Of a DNA stretch of 64,000 nt, positions 33,936-45,690 are shown one piece after another; the first letter of the stretch is position 1; every line of letters begins with the position of its first letter. Where the stretch lies: assembly GCF_035222375.1 (NCBI RefSeq), contig NC_085887.1, forward strand, positions 1,339,501 to 1,403,500, in the 5' to 3' direction. Under the pieces are notes generated by a model. The model saw only the letters and a list, made by a program, of their open reading frames with translations, did no database searches and was not told where the DNA came from. A program made the translations under genes and the position numbers. The DNA comes from Podospora pseudocomata. Taxonomy: Eukaryota; Ascomycota; Sordariomycetes; Sordariales; Podosporaceae.

Positions 33936-36758
33936 TCAATCCTTTGCAGTGGAGGACGGGGCAACTGAGTCGGTACTTTGGTTGTCGTTCCCACCGGTCT
34001 TGGGCGCGGTCGTCGAAGTCGTTGCACTGCCCGTCACAGCTGATGTTGGCGGCGTGGAACCCTCCGCTGGCGCAGACTTGGGCTCCTCTGTAGTCGTGGA
34101 GGGAGGCCTGAGGCTTGTCGCGGCCGATGGTCGGCCTTCGTTTATCCTCCGCTTGTAGTCGCTTAGGCTCATCTTCTTCTTCACCGGACTAGGGGCGGGC
34201 GCTATGCCGTTGACTGATGGTGGACCAAATGGACTTGGAAATCCGTTGACAGAGAAAGGTGACTGCATGACCGACCCGCCAGCAGATAACGGGGTGCCGG
34301 CGGATAAAGAGCCAGAAACCGGGCTGCCAAACGCAGGGACTGGAGGCATTTGCACTCGGAGATCGGGCGATTTGTGCTTCATCGACGCCATCGACAATGG
34401 GCTAACGACCGGTTTTGTAGTTGATGGGGCATCCGTCATGGCCACATCCTTGGAGCTGACAACTGTCGCTGGGCTGCTGTCGGGTCCCTTGGATGAAACC
34501 GGAGATGATAAGGATAATCCTTGACCGGGCGAAGCATCGGCCCCTGAGATGGAACCGGCATGGTCAATCGCTCTTCGTTTTCTCCTTTCTTCCTCCTCGG
34601 CACGGAGCTGGCGACGGTTATCCAAAGCTCTTTTCCTCAAAGCACATCCCACCCTCCGCTGAGGCGTCGCTGTTTCTCGCTCAGGATCCGTCTGGACGGC
34701 AGCGTCGACGTATACTGGTGGATCGGCAGTCGGTACCGGACGAGGAGGGGCAGCAGCGACTGAGCCTTTTCTAGAGGCTGTCTTTTTCGTGTGACGACCA
34801 TGCGGTGGGATGGTATGAGGGGAAGTGGGCGACCCGGATTTGCTTCGGACAGAGGTACCCGTACCAGCGTCGGCATAGAGGCGGTCGGATAAACCATTTG
34901 ATACGTTTGATGTTTGCGCAGTCAACTTGGCTTTGGAAGCCCTTGAATGGGGTGCGGTAGTCCCATCTGATACCCGCTTCTTCTTACGGGGCGGTTGCTG
35001 CTGCTCCATGCGGCGGAACGAGTCTTCCACCATGGCAACCTTTCGCTTGTCGCGGTCCGTCGGCTCGGTAAGTATCCCAAGGGTATCGAATGAACCTTGA
35101 CGCGCTGTTGGCGTCATGTCGCGACTCGGTGGTTTGCTGCGGGAGGAGCCAGATATCGACCTATGCTCGTGCTCAGGAGCATCATCCAAGTGGCCCTCAC
35201 TAGGAGCTCGGCTGTTGGTGGCATGTCCTGTGCTGCTGGGCGAGATCGCATGCTGAGCTTTCGGCTTGCGCTTCTTGGTCCTTTTTGGTTGTGTCTTGTT
35301 TAGGTGTTTTCTGTGAAACAAGGCAAACGCGCACTCGGGTCCTAGATCACAAGCACACCCTCCAAATTCCGAAAGCACGATCGACACCCAGTTGGCGAGC
35401 TTTAGATACTCTTCCTCATCGGCGGCGACTTCAGACTGGGCACCCGTCACCTCGTCGCCTAGACCAAGAATTCGGAGCATCCTCGCCTTCTGGGCGGTGG
35501 GGAACCTAAAGTCCCATGCTATCGTGATTTGTTCTCTGGGTGCAATGTCTCGCTCGCTCACGAGCCAGAAGTGATATTCGCCTTCGTCGGAAAGAAACGT
35601 GTCAAGGGCGGCATTTGGCCTGCAACTGCGCCTGACAAAGCGGGCCTCGGAACCCTCTCTTCGGGTATCGATATAAAGGGGGAGGAGAGGGTGAAAGAGT
35701 ACAAAAGGGAGCGGGGTGGTGAGGTCGTCCCATCGATTCTCTAGTTCGGCACAGTACTCGGTTTGGAAGCCAATGTGACCATTAACCTCCATAAGCAGCG
35801 AGTCCTTTTCGATTGTCGATGTCGCTCGGAGATCATGCCACTGCAACACTGTCCCCGGCGCGACATTTTTCCTGGTTTGTTGGACCTCGACCTTGCCCCT
35901 GAGCGAGCTGGCATTGTCAGGAAGCTTCGAAAATACATCTTTGCCTGACAGGCCTGTTTCTTTCTTCATCTTTTCCGGATTGCGCAGCCAACTCGTCATC
36001 GTGTTGGAGACTGACAGTCCGGCAAAACTGTTGACCTTGACATTCCGAACAGACGGTTGCTCATTGCAGAGCAGCTGGAAGGTTTGGGAGTAGGTGTGTA
36101 TCTCAAAGTCGTCGGGAAGATCGGGAGGGGTGGTGGCAGGACTCAAAGGGTGCGAGTGCGCTGCTTTGGCATTGCCATAGGAAGGACTTCGTTTCGGGCC
36201 CAGCGCGCTGATCGACTGACTGGACTTGTGTGAGCCCTTCGTCTTCTTGTTAGGCTGGCGGTTGTCGTGTGGAGCGGGATGTTTTGTCGCATGTTCTATG
36301 CTGTGGTGGCCATGTCCGTTGATCTGGAGATCTGTTGGCTTTGGCTTCTTCTTGTGGCTCTTGGTGGGAGGGCGCTTCGGCTTCTTATCCGACGGCTCTG
36401 CCGCCAGGGGGCCTGCTATCCTGGCTCGCTGACGTTCATGTGCCTGCTGTGAATCGATGCTCCGTGGATCACAGTCCACGCAAGAATGCGGGAAGTCGGC
36501 AGCAGAGACATCCTCGACCTTATCGGGATAGTAGCACTCGATATGCTGCCACGTTTCGCATGACTCGCAGAAGATAGTATTACCATCATCGTCTGGATAA
36601 TTGCACACACACTTTATTGTGTATGGCTCTTCCTCGACAGGCTCCGGCCTCGGCAGATCATCTCGCACCGCAGCGGCTGCTGGAGGCAAAAACGAAGCTG
36701 GTGAAGTCTGATTAGGAGGCGCGAAAGGCGTCTGCAATGGTGGGAGCTTGTCTGTCAT
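33936..36758 (-). CDS. SET3: Set3-like PHD finger and SET domain protein
   Basis: Single exon, 940 aa. A C4HC3 PHD finger spans residues 50-96 (C50, C52, C64, C67, H72, C75, C93, C96). A long basic linker follows (KKPKRPPTKSHKKKPKPT). A SET domain lies at about residues 285-415 with VLQWHDLRATSTI, ARFVRRSCRPNAAL and LVSERDIAPREQITIAWDF. The catalytic NHxC motif of active SET enzymes reads RRSC here. The same loss is known in the Set3/MLL5 group, which is thought to lack methyltransferase activity. Yeast Set3 reads H3K4 methylation through its PHD finger and scaffolds the Hos2/Hst1 deacetylase complex. The rest of the C-terminus is Ser/Pro-rich and basic, presumably disordered. The family assignment is firm; one-to-one orthology to Set3 rather than a paralog is inferred. 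Confidence 0.87.
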   Translation of the reverse strand: MTDKLPPLQTPFAPPNQTSPASFLPPAAAAVRDDLPRPEPVEEEPYTIKCVCNYPDDDGNTIFCESCETWQHIECYYPDKVEDVSAADFPHSCVDCDPRSIDSQQAHERQRARIAGPLAAEPSDKKPKRPPTKSHKKKPKPTDLQINGHGHHSIEHATKHPAPHDNRQPNKKTKGSHKSSQSISALGPKRSPSYGNAKAAHSHPLSPATTPPDLPDDFEIHTYSQTFQLLCNEQPSVRNVKVNSFAGLSVSNTMTSWLRNPEKMKKETGLSGKDVFSKLPDNASSLRGKVEVQQTRKNVAPGTVLQWHDLRATSTIEKDSLLMEVNGHIGFQTEYCAELENRWDDLTTPLPFVLFHPLLPLYIDTRREGSEARFVRRSCRPNAALDTFLSDEGEYHFWLVSERDIAPREQITIAWDFRFPTAQKARMLRILGLGDEVTGAQSEVAADEEEYLKLANWVSIVLSEFGGCACDLGPECAFALFHRKHLNKTQPKRTKKRKPKAQHAISPSSTGHATNSRAPSEGHLDDAPEHEHRSISGSSRSKPPSRDMTPTARQGSFDTLGILTEPTDRDKRKVAMVEDSFRRMEQQQPPRKKKRVSDGTTAPHSRASKAKLTAQTSNVSNGLSDRLYADAGTGTSVRSKSGSPTSPHTIPPHGRHTKKTASRKGSVAAAPPRPVPTADPPVYVDAAVQTDPERETATPQRRVGCALRKRALDNRRQLRAEEEERRKRRAIDHAGSISGADASPGQGLSLSSPVSSKGPDSSPATVVSSKDVAMTDAPSTTKPVVSPLSMASMKHKSPDLRVQMPPVPAFGSPVSGSLSAGTPLSAGGSVMQSPFSVNGFPSPFGPPSVNGIAPAPSPVKKKMSLSDYKRRINEGRPSAATSLRPPSTTTEEPKSAPAEGSTPPTSAVTGSATTSTTAPKTGGNDNQSTDSVAPSSTAKD

Positions 36759-39700
36759 AATCTTGATGATAACCTCGCGATGGCGGGATGACCGAGGGAT
36801 TGTACGGATGATTATCTTTTTGGTCTGAAGGGCATACTGGTCGCGCGATTTGACGCGATTGACCGTAAGGTATGTGCCGCAATGAGGATTGGACCGGAGA
36901 AGAGGAGGGTGTCATCCGTTTGATCTGACGATGTGATCAACCCACGGGAGGGATCCGACGCCGATGGGATGCCCGCCTCGAGAGGCAATCAGAGACGGAC
37001 GCGAGCTGCCAGTGAATGATGGTTATCCCCTTCTGGCTCGCGAATCGATCGGTTGGTCGGGTGGGTGGCTGGCCGGGTCGGTCGGGGTTGTTGTAGAGAA
37101 AGGGCCCTGTAGAAGGACACGTCTTGTTGTTGGGGTCGCGGTGGAAGCTCGATCAGCAAAATGAATAAAATATGTCGCTGTCAAGCTAGGACGATGGTGA
37201 GTCAGACTGGCTCGCGGTGTTGCTGAAAGGGAAACCCGAAACGGTGTGGGTGTCGAGTAAAAATGTGGCGATCGTCACGGAAGGCTCTCTCGACGGGAGC
37301 ACAATGGTGGTGGTGAGCGAGGAAGAAGCGCCTCGAGGACAAAGGTGCTCGAGCAGGCAGTAGGCGGGAATAAATCGCGAGGCGCAATGGTTGGAAATCC
37401 AGCTCGGGTGGTCGAGAGGCGAGCGACGAATGGGTGACGCGAAAAATGCGGACTGAATAAAGAGAGGAAGAGTTTGAAGGGGAGGAGGAGTGGGAAAGTG
37501 CAAGAGCAGAGAGGGGGGCCCACAACAACGAGGAACCAGAGAAGAGAGAGAGAGGAGCGCTGCCACTTGCCCACCCGCCCACAGCACGCTGCGCTGCGTT
37601 CAGTAAAGCCCCGTGTGCCAAAAGAATGGGTCTGCGACCTGGGACTGGGACTGGGACCGGGGGGGCCACTGGGACAAGTTGCCCAGAGCAGAGGGAATGT
37701 GAAAGCACAGACCAGGCGAGCCGTGACTTTGCATTGGCAAAGCCTTGGGGGGGGATTCGGGTGAGAGGTCAAGGACCTTGCTTGAGCTTCTTTTTGGGGG
37801 GGTAGGGGAGGGTGTGGCCGAAGACGAAGAGCCGAGGAAGACGACCTGAGAGTTGCCATCTGAACCTTTTCAGCAGCATTCTTCTTGTTCACCCAGTCCT
37901 GTCGACGATGAGGCTTCTAGCGCGCGACGCCGATAACGAAAAGAAAATTGAGGAGCGAGTGAGGGCAAACCCAACCTTGGAAAGTACCCGAGTACACTAG
38001 CCTCCAAGCGCCACTTTGCTGGTGCAGTTGGTTGGTTGGATGCCGTCAGCGGCAGAGGTGCCTGAGGCATCACTCCAGGCAGTGCAGTGCCCCAATGAAG
38101 GGAAAACTCAGGGTGAAGGTTGGTGGGCATTGTTGGTTCAGAGGGCGCCTTCGGGATTGGAGGAGGGGAAGATGCGGGCGGGGCTCCCTTGGTGGTTGAA
38201 TGAACGCACCGGTAGGTTGCTTTGCGCACCAAATCGCCCTCTCGGACTGAGGTGACTGACTCTTGACTGCTTGCCTGAGCTGAAGGGCGGGGAAAAGGAG
38301 GTCGTTCGCACACAGCGACATGCACTGTCAGCAGCAAAATCCTGCACACCTCGTGCAGATACTGTGGTAGATATCGCCGGGAGTACTGGAAATGAGTGAT
38401 AATGGAGACGAGACACAAACCAGAAGTTGTAAAAGTGTCGGCGACTCGCAGTTAGCAGAGCCGGCGAGTTGGCTCCATATAAGAGGAGTGGTGGTGAGGA
38501 GTTGCCCACGACTAGGCCGGGAAAAATTTGCGGGTTGCAGTGGGTTTGCAATGCTGAAAGGAACGTTTGAGAAAAGGAGAAAAAAGGAGCATGTTGGTGA
38601 TGGCAGGGAATCCCACAGCACAGAGGTCGCCGGAGAAACTCCTGAGCTGCTGTGAGCAAAAAAACAGGCCACCCTGTGAAGTGGATGGCCTGAAAGGGTG
38701 CCTTGCCTTGCTCATTGGTGTTCGCCGTGGGGTCGTGGTGTACTGTGCGCAAGGCTGCGAAGAGGGCGGGGTTGAGAAGCATGGCCCCGTTTTTCTCTCT
38801 AGACTATCTATACTTCCCATCATCCAGCAAATGTCAGATACTTTTCCAGGCCTGGCAGCCGTGTAGGGTGAATTCTACTTTTTGTGATCCGATTGGCAAA
38901 CAGTGCCGCGTGAAAGCTTTGCCTCTTGGTTTTCTTTCACCCAGATGATTCACCCCCTAGACCCCTGAGCTTGATGACACCTTACACTGCCGTAGACACC
39001 TGTCCACACCGTGAATCAGTTCACAGCAAAAGCTCACCCTGTCCGAAAACGTTGGACGTGCAAGTGCAAGGACATGGAAGCTCTCTGCTGGCGCTGGTGC
39101 TTGTAAGATGTAGTCCGTTTCCGGGACTGCCTGTCTGACGTCACGTTTCCAGATTTTCATCTGTTGTCGGTGCCAAGTCTTTCTCAAGAGGCCGTATCGG
39201 AGAATGCTTTCCAGAAGAAGTCCGTTGTAGAGTCATCAACGCCAGTGCCTTGATAAACATCACCCTACTATGAGCTTGTGGCAGGGTAGATAGATCTCCA
39301 GCGATAAGAATACTTCCTGGACGAATCCTGCTAAAAGGAGGATAGGGGTCTCGCATTAAGGCCTTTCCAAAGACACTGCGACCAAACATCACCAATATGT
39401 TGCCATCGTTGCACCATGCTACAGCATGGTTGCTTTGCAGGACCGCGACAACCTTTTGCCCCACCAGCGCGCGACCGAGTCACGAAGCTCCCACGACTGA
39501 TATCCAGGGGCAAAGGTCCGGCAGAGTCTCAGACAAGCATGAGGCCGTTACTGATAAGGTAGGGAAGCTAGCTCATGGCTGGCGTGGGTGCTGCTGGGTT
39601 GCAAGCTGTTGTGAACAGGGCATCTCGTAGGAATTATTGGTGTCACGTCTGCTTCCGCACATTTGACTAACAAACAATGGCTATCGGAAGCTGGGAGCCG

Positions 39701-40431
39701 TTCCACCATGCTGGCTACGCAGGTCCCGTCCTCTTATCGTCTTGTCATTCTGTCGGCCGAATTCATGTTGGTGTATGTCATCTGCTAGAAACCTGTCAGC
39801 AATCATCAAATCATGTACTGACCGATATAAAAGAGTTCATCAGCAATGATCCTAGATATACACAATCTGGATTCCCAGAGGACTGTCTGTGATGGACAAG
39901 TTTAAATCTTGGAAAAGTCCACGATATCCATCCGTATCGCTTGGAGAGATCCTGTGTGAGGGGGTCTGCAGATTCACGTTGGACCCCTGTTTCGGCCCGC
40001 CACTCCCAAGCGGTGATTGGTTTGCAAAGGCAAAAGTGCCCACCCCGGTTCACATGACACGCCCCCAATGAGACAAGTGTCTGTGGCGCCCCAGGTTCCT
40101 GCCGTGCACGGCCGCCCGCTGGAAAGAAGGCTGGACCACCCATGACGTGCGGTTGGGGTTTTGGAGGCGGCCAACCACGGGCAGCAGGCGAATGACACCG
40201 CCCGCCTCTCTGCTCAACAGCAAAGCCAGTCAGCCGCTCTGTTTGTCGCCATCATCATCGACCTCTCATCAACTTGCAAAATAATCACCCGTCAGAAACT
40301 TGTTGATTTTCACACGCGAAATCAACCATCAATTCCGCCATCAAAATCCCACGACAACAGAATCCAGTTGTCACCGGGCCATCATCTTCCCCCGCATTTT
40401 CCCTGTTCTCCACCGATAACCAGCCCTCACC
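36759..40431. other. 3.7 kb divergent upstream region of SET3-like and NPC2-like genes
   Basis: No ORF with family resemblance. Overlapping frames (e.g. 37275-37892 and 38138-38782, minus) are Ser/Pro-rich low-complexity translations of pyrimidine-rich DNA and look like a long SET3 leader. The last 250 nt before the NPC2 start are CA/CT-rich and leader-like. Confidence 0.5.
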
Positions 40432-41118
40432 ATGAGGTTCTCAACAACCCTTCTCGCCCTCGCCACGGCGGTCAGCGCGAACCCCCTCAACACCTTCCGC
40501 AGTGAGAAGCAATCACTTGTCCGCCGCGACGATCTTCAAATTCCCGGTGATAACCCTCTCAAGTACTGCGATGCCGACCGCGGGGACGATATCATCACTA
40601 TCGAGAAGGTGGACTTGAGTCCAAACCCACCTGAGGCGTATGTGTACCAAAATCAGATGTCAATCATATCAACATGACAAAAAAACAGAAATCTAACATC
40701 TTCTCCCCCCAGTGGCACCACCCTCATCATCGAGGCCAGCGGCACGGTCAAGGAGACCATCCTCGAAGGCGCCTACGTCAACCTCCAGGTCAAGTACGGC
40801 TACATCCGCCTCATTAACACCCAGGCCGATCTCTGCAAGGAGATCAAGAACGTCGACCTTGACTGCCCGATTGAGAAGGGCAAGATCTCCATCACCAAGT
40901 CTGTTGACCTCCCCAAGGAGATCCCACCTGTATGTTTTCTATCACTATCACCTTCTCCCAACAAGAACAACAACAACAACCCATGCTGACTATTAAATTA
41001 GGGAAAATACACCGTCGAGGCCGACGTCTACACCGTGGACGACGAACACATCACCTGCTTGACCGCCACCGTTGTTTTCGGCAAGAAGTCGTTCGGCAGC
41101 ATCCTTGGTGATTTGTAG
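40432..41118 (+). CDS. ML-domain lipid transfer protein (NPC2 / PG-PI transfer protein)
   Basis: Exons are 40432-40637, 40713-40929 and 41002-41118, giving 179 aa. Introns have GTATGT donors and CTAAC/CTGAC branch sites. A signal peptide covers about residues 1-16 (MRFSTTLLALATAVSA). The MD-2-related lipid-recognition fold is indicated by NPLKYCDADRGDDIITIEKVDLSPNPP, CPIEKGK, the PPGKYTVEADVYT block after the last intron, and ITCLTATVVFG. The six-cysteine pattern fits NPC2-like proteins. Such proteins bind sterols or phosphatidylglycerol/phosphatidylinositol in the vacuole lumen or secretory path; yeast Npc2 passes sterol to Ncr1. A dibasic RR near residue 33 may mark propeptide processing. 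Confidence 0.9.
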
Positions 41119-41649
41119 GATCCTCCAGGCAAGGGTGTCAAACCGCTGTCCAATGTGTAATATGCTGTAATGCCGTTATGGATATGAAGGGGGCGAAGGG
41201 ATGGATCGGTGGGGGGCGGTCCATGGAAAGATTGTATTGTTTATACACACGCCTTTGCACATGCATTCTGTGGGACGTTTTGGGGAGCGCAATTGCTTGG
41301 GATTCGTTTCATTCCGTTCGTTTTTATCACGGTAGTCTGGGAGTTTTGTTGTTTTTCTGGCTTGTTTGCTGTTTTCATTGCATTGTTTGTGAGAGAAGTA
41401 GCACATTGAATGGTAGTAAAGGAGTCTTTGAGGCTTGCTATACTGGAATACACAGGAACATCATTATGCTTCGTCTAACCGCCTCTTGTTGGTGTTTTAA
41501 TGTTGTGATCACCCACCCACCCACATGCTCTGTCACATTTCCCATCCCCAACTCGGTCATATCATTGCGTCTCCCGACTCAAACTGCCAACCTTTATGTT
41601 TCCTCTTCCAAATCCCGCCTCTTGATCATGACGCCCATTGCGCACCGAC
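41119..41649. other. Convergent 3' flanks of NPC2-like and VMA7 genes
   Basis: 531 nt between stop codons, T-rich at the left. No other feature seen. Confidence 0.55.
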
Positions 41650-42177
41650 TTATTCCCCAAACAGCCTTCTCACCCTCCTCAGCACGCTGTCCTTTTCGGG
41701 GTCATAAGGGTGGTCTTTGGAGGGGATCTCGAGGACGGTGGGGAAGGCCTGGGTGTAGGTATCGATGCGGTAGCGTATCCGGTCTGCGATCTATATCCTC
41801 ACATCGTCATCATCATATCAACCCCCATTCTTTTTGTTCTTGATTACATGTGGGGAGGGAGGGAGGAAGACGTACATGTTGGTTGATGAGCACGATACCA
41901 ATGTCTTTGCGCTCGGTGGTGAACTTTTCAAAGGCGGACTCGATGGCCGATGTTTCGGTTTTGGCGTCGACGACGAGGAAGTTTTTTTGGTTGTCGGGGG
42001 GGGAAGTTACGTGCTGGAGGGGGGAAGGGGGGGGTTAGCATCGGGAGAGGGGAAGGGGTTGGGGGATTGGGGAGGAGAACATACACCAATGCCGGCGAGG
42101 AGAAGGCCAGTAACGGAGTCCTCGTCTCCTATCACGGCGAGGAATTGCCTGTCTTTGTAGTCTGCTTGGGAGGCCAT
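41650..42177 (-). CDS. VMA7: V-type ATPase subunit F
   Basis: Exons are 42177-42085, 42013-41876 and 41790-41650, giving 123 aa, the family's usual length. Introns (42084-42014, 41875-41791) have GTATGT and GTACGT donors and are both phase 0. The spliced protein reads [25 protein letters not shown], then [27 protein letters not shown] and [30 protein letters not shown], the conserved course of subunit F. It forms part of the central stalk of the V1 sector and couples ATP hydrolysis to proton pumping in vacuolar and endosomal membranes. It is divergent from NUR1 (730 nt). Confidence 0.95.
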
Positions 42178-42907
42178 GGCTGGCGCTCCGGGGGTGGAGG
42201 GAAGGGGGAGAGGTTTACGGTATTGTGATTGTGTGTGTGTGTGTGTCAAATAAATGCGACTGCGACAAAAGGAGGAGTTCAGTTGGAGGGGGAGGTTGTC
42301 GTGCAAGTTGGTTTTGTTGATGTTGACGATGGTGAGGAGGGGCGGGCAGTTCCAACCAACCCCACAGTGGTGATGCTGTAACAAGAGCCAACTGAAGTGA
42401 CGCCGCCGCCGCAACAGACAGTGGATATGCCAGGAGCTCTGACCAACAAGCCAAGCCTGCGCTAGTGGGCTGGCTGCCTGGGTTCGGCTGCCGGGGGTGT
42501 GATCCCTGTCCCCGGCAATTTTCCGCTTGTGGAGAGAGCTTCCCTTCTGGTCCGGTCTGGCTGGTTGCGGCTTTGTATAAAAAAAAAAAGTAAACAATTG
42601 CAACGTTGAAGGGGGAAAAGAAGAAGCAAATTTGCGACTTTCTTTCATTTTATTTCTAGCGGGCAAAAACACTGACAACTTTCGCGCCGACGGAGTGAAA
42701 TCTTTGTTTCTGGCAGGGAAAGGTGAAAGATTGAAGGGTCTTTTCTTTCACATTTTTAAAGCAGATAGGGATTTGAGAACAAGTCGTGGTGGTGACTTCA
42801 TTGAGCGGCCGAGCGAAAAGAGGGACGGACGACCGAGTTGCGCGATTGCATACCGCAGCTAACGGATAACTTTGACTTAAGAAGACAACACATCTACACT
42901 ACACACG
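42178..42907. promoter_or_regulatory. Shared divergent promoter of VMA7 and NUR1
   Basis: 730 nt between start codons. It contains a short GT repeat (about 42228-42246) near the VMA7 start and an A-tract near 42579-42590. No specific factor site can be asserted. Confidence 0.5.
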
Positions 42908-44614
42908 ATGCCGCCGACGCGCCTGGTACGGCGACAGCCTTTGTCGGAGAGGATCAAGGCCCGTCTGAATCCTGGCGACTTTTATCTGTGGCTTTCGGAG
43001 GAGATCCAGACGTTTGACTGGGACTCTACCGCTTTCGGCACTCGGTTTGGACTTGCGGCCAACTTTCTCTTCTTGATTGCGAGGGCTAATATCGTCTCGC
43101 GTCCGGATGTGGATGATGTTTTTGGCAATGCTCCGGCCAGTGGCCCGTTGACCTTCTTGGTGAGTTCTCTCTTTTTGATGCAGAGATAGTTGGAGCTGAC
43201 AGATGATCAGGCTCGTTTTAGCATGTGGGCTTTGACTGCCATCTCTTGCCTGAACGCCTTTTACACCCTGACCCGATCGCGTACCTACCGTCTATTCGAG
43301 GCAAACGTCGAGCAAAATGCCCCCTCCACGCCCTCTGCGCATCGCGTCCGCGTCGATTCTTCACCCGCGTCTTCGAGCCCATTGGGCGTAATCCAGAGCC
43401 TCCTGAGTTCCGAAACCGCCGAGCAGCGAGCGCACCCCGACAAAACACGCGATGTGTGGGAGATGAAGGTCTGGGATCCGTATCCGGCCACGCTTCGCCT
43501 GTTCTGCTTGTTCAGCCCCGGCCACGTCTTGATTCACTGGCTCTTCTTGCCTCTCGTTGCCATGGACCCCCGCCCCAGCGTCACCGTTTTCAAGTGCATG
43601 GCTCTGCAAGCCATCCTCTCCGCCCAGATGTGGCTCATGCACTCCAAGTTCACCCGTCAGGGCAAGGACAACGCCATCATTCAGAAGGAGGTCATGCATG
43701 AGTACGACGTCAAGTATGTCCACCCTAGACTGCACCCTGTCTACCGCGAGGTTGGCATTCAGGTCTCCATCAACGACGACAAGATCGAACAGGAATACGT
43801 CGCTGTTGGGACGCCATCCTCTGTCATCCGTCGTAGCTTTGAGACGCACCCCAACCCGAACTACGCCAAGATCATCGACCCCGACGGGCTTCAGGCCATC
43901 AAGCCGAGAAACACATTTGCTGGCACACCTAGGGGGCGCGTTTCCACAAACCCATTCACTCCCCTCGCGGCGAAAACAGCTAGACCCAGCACCCCAGGCA
44001 CCATCTCGACCCCCTCGGCCCAACTCCTCGGCTACCCCGACCGCGGAGACCACCACCACCTCCCGGCCTCAGTAACTGTTAACCGCAGAAGTACCGCCGC
44101 CCCGGCCGTTTCGTCGACCGGGTCCTTTACCAAATCTTTTACTTCCTCGTTTGAAAACGAAGCCTCGACCCCTGTCCCTCAACCTCCGTCAATGAACAGG
44201 GCTGTCTCCCCCTTCAAGGCAGGAACGCCGATGCGGTCCAGCTCGGGAACCAACCCGCTGGGTGTTCCCCCGAGCTACGGCGGAAGTCTAGGGCTGCATC
44301 AGCACAAGGACAGCCCCCTGAAGAAGGCGATGAGCATGGAGGGGATCGGGAGGTCGCCGAGGAACAACAGGGAGATGGCGGCGCTGGAGCAGAGGCAGTT
44401 GAATGAGAGGTTTAGGGAAAGGAGCAGTCCTGTTAAGCAGAGGTTGCAGGGTACTCTGGGGATTGAGCAGGAGGAGGAGGGCGAGGAGGAGGAGGAGGGG
44501 AACAATAATGCAAGTATTGGGGGTGGGAGTAGTTTGGCGCATTCACCGGAGAAGTTGGCAAATTTGAGGGCTAGTAGGTGGACGCAGGAGAGGTTTCCCA
44601 CTCGGAGGTTGTGA
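42908..44614 (+). CDS. NUR1: Nuclear rim protein Nur1 (DUF2418 family)
   Basis: Exons are 42908-43159 and 43211-44614, giving 551 aa. The 51-nt intron has donor GTGAGT, branch GCTGAC and acceptor CAG, phase 0. The conserved N-terminal half includes PGDFYLWLSEEIQTFDWDS, hydrophobic segments (FGLAANFLFLIARANIV, MWALTAISCLNAFYTL, HVLIHWLFLPLVAM) and WEMKVWDPYPATLRLFCLFSP, typical of Nur1/DUF2418. In yeast Nur1 pairs with Heh1 in the inner nuclear membrane and helps tether rDNA and silent chromatin to the nuclear rim. The C-terminal half is Ser/Pro/Thr-rich and basic, then Glu-rich, with SP/TP sites typical of cell-cycle phosphorylation targets. The last residues are weakly conserved in this family. 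Confidence 0.85.
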
Positions 44615-45690
44615 TGGAAGGTAAGGTTGCTTATTTTTATGCCTGACTTTGCAATATATGATATGGCAACAATGGGGGAGATGGGGGAACTAAACGGCGT
44701 TTTTGGGGCCTAGATTTTTGCTGAGAAATAAGGGCATGGGGACGGTGGTTTCATGCATTTTATGGGGGTCTTGGGATGGGGCGTTTTTTTTTTTTCTTTT
44801 TTTTTTGGTGTATTGTTTATGCCTTGTGTTGTCTGCCCTGGTGCCTTACTTGTGGGTGAGGGCGAATGATATAAATTAGAGTAGTAATTGGTTTTTATCA
44901 GCTTTTGGTCAATCTTGAGTGAGGGTGTGCGATGGTGTGTCATCCTCTCTCTACGAGAGAGAGCGAACGTTGGTGAACTTCTCTCGAAGGAAAGGTCTAG
45001 ATGTTATATACATTTCAAAGGGTCGTCTTGGGGGCGTCAAGATTGTCATCACGCTACACGCTGCCAAGTTAGGAAGAGCTCACACAGGTAGTAAGGTTAC
45101 TACTAAGCTATGAACATATCATACGCAGGTGTTAATATTGAACCTGATCATTTTTCTCTACCTCGCTGTTTTCCCATGTGATACCGTGAAAGAGCCACAC
45201 CGAAACACGATATAATAAAATTTATATACCGCTCAAAAATAAAAAATAAATAAAAAGCAACAATACTTTGCCACGTTTGTCAAGGTCACATCTTCCGCTC
45301 CAAGGGTGCTCAATCCTCTTGTTCCCTGGGAATAAGAATCTTTTTCATTGCAAAACCGTCCAAACCCTCCCCCCAGACCATGACCGCAACGTAGCCTGGC
45401 GGAGGTTCGCCATTAAAATCATCGGTCGTTTCAATCTCACCCGCCGTCCTAGCTGTGGGGGAGAGTGATCGAAGAGACTCACTGTAACTTGGAGCACCGC
45501 TGTTGTACGTAGGCTGACTCTCCGAATCTGAAAGATCATCCCCAAGCCCAGCCTCGAGTGATGCCAAAGACGAATCGCCAGAAACTTCCTAAAGCTCGCT
45601 CTGCTCCACCTCAGACTCAGGAGCCGGTTCACCCTGAAGATTCTGGCCTTCCTCGACCTCGGCAGAAGACTGGTCGCCACGCGTACCATC
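44615..45690. other. Convergent 3' flanks of NUR1 and BFR1
   Basis: 1.08 kb with T-tracts (about 44786-44808) and an AT-rich stretch (about 45200-45265). A reading frame running left from BFR1 exon 2 through its last intron to 45345 is not used, because splicing gives a shorter Glu/Ala-rich end. Confidence 0.5.
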
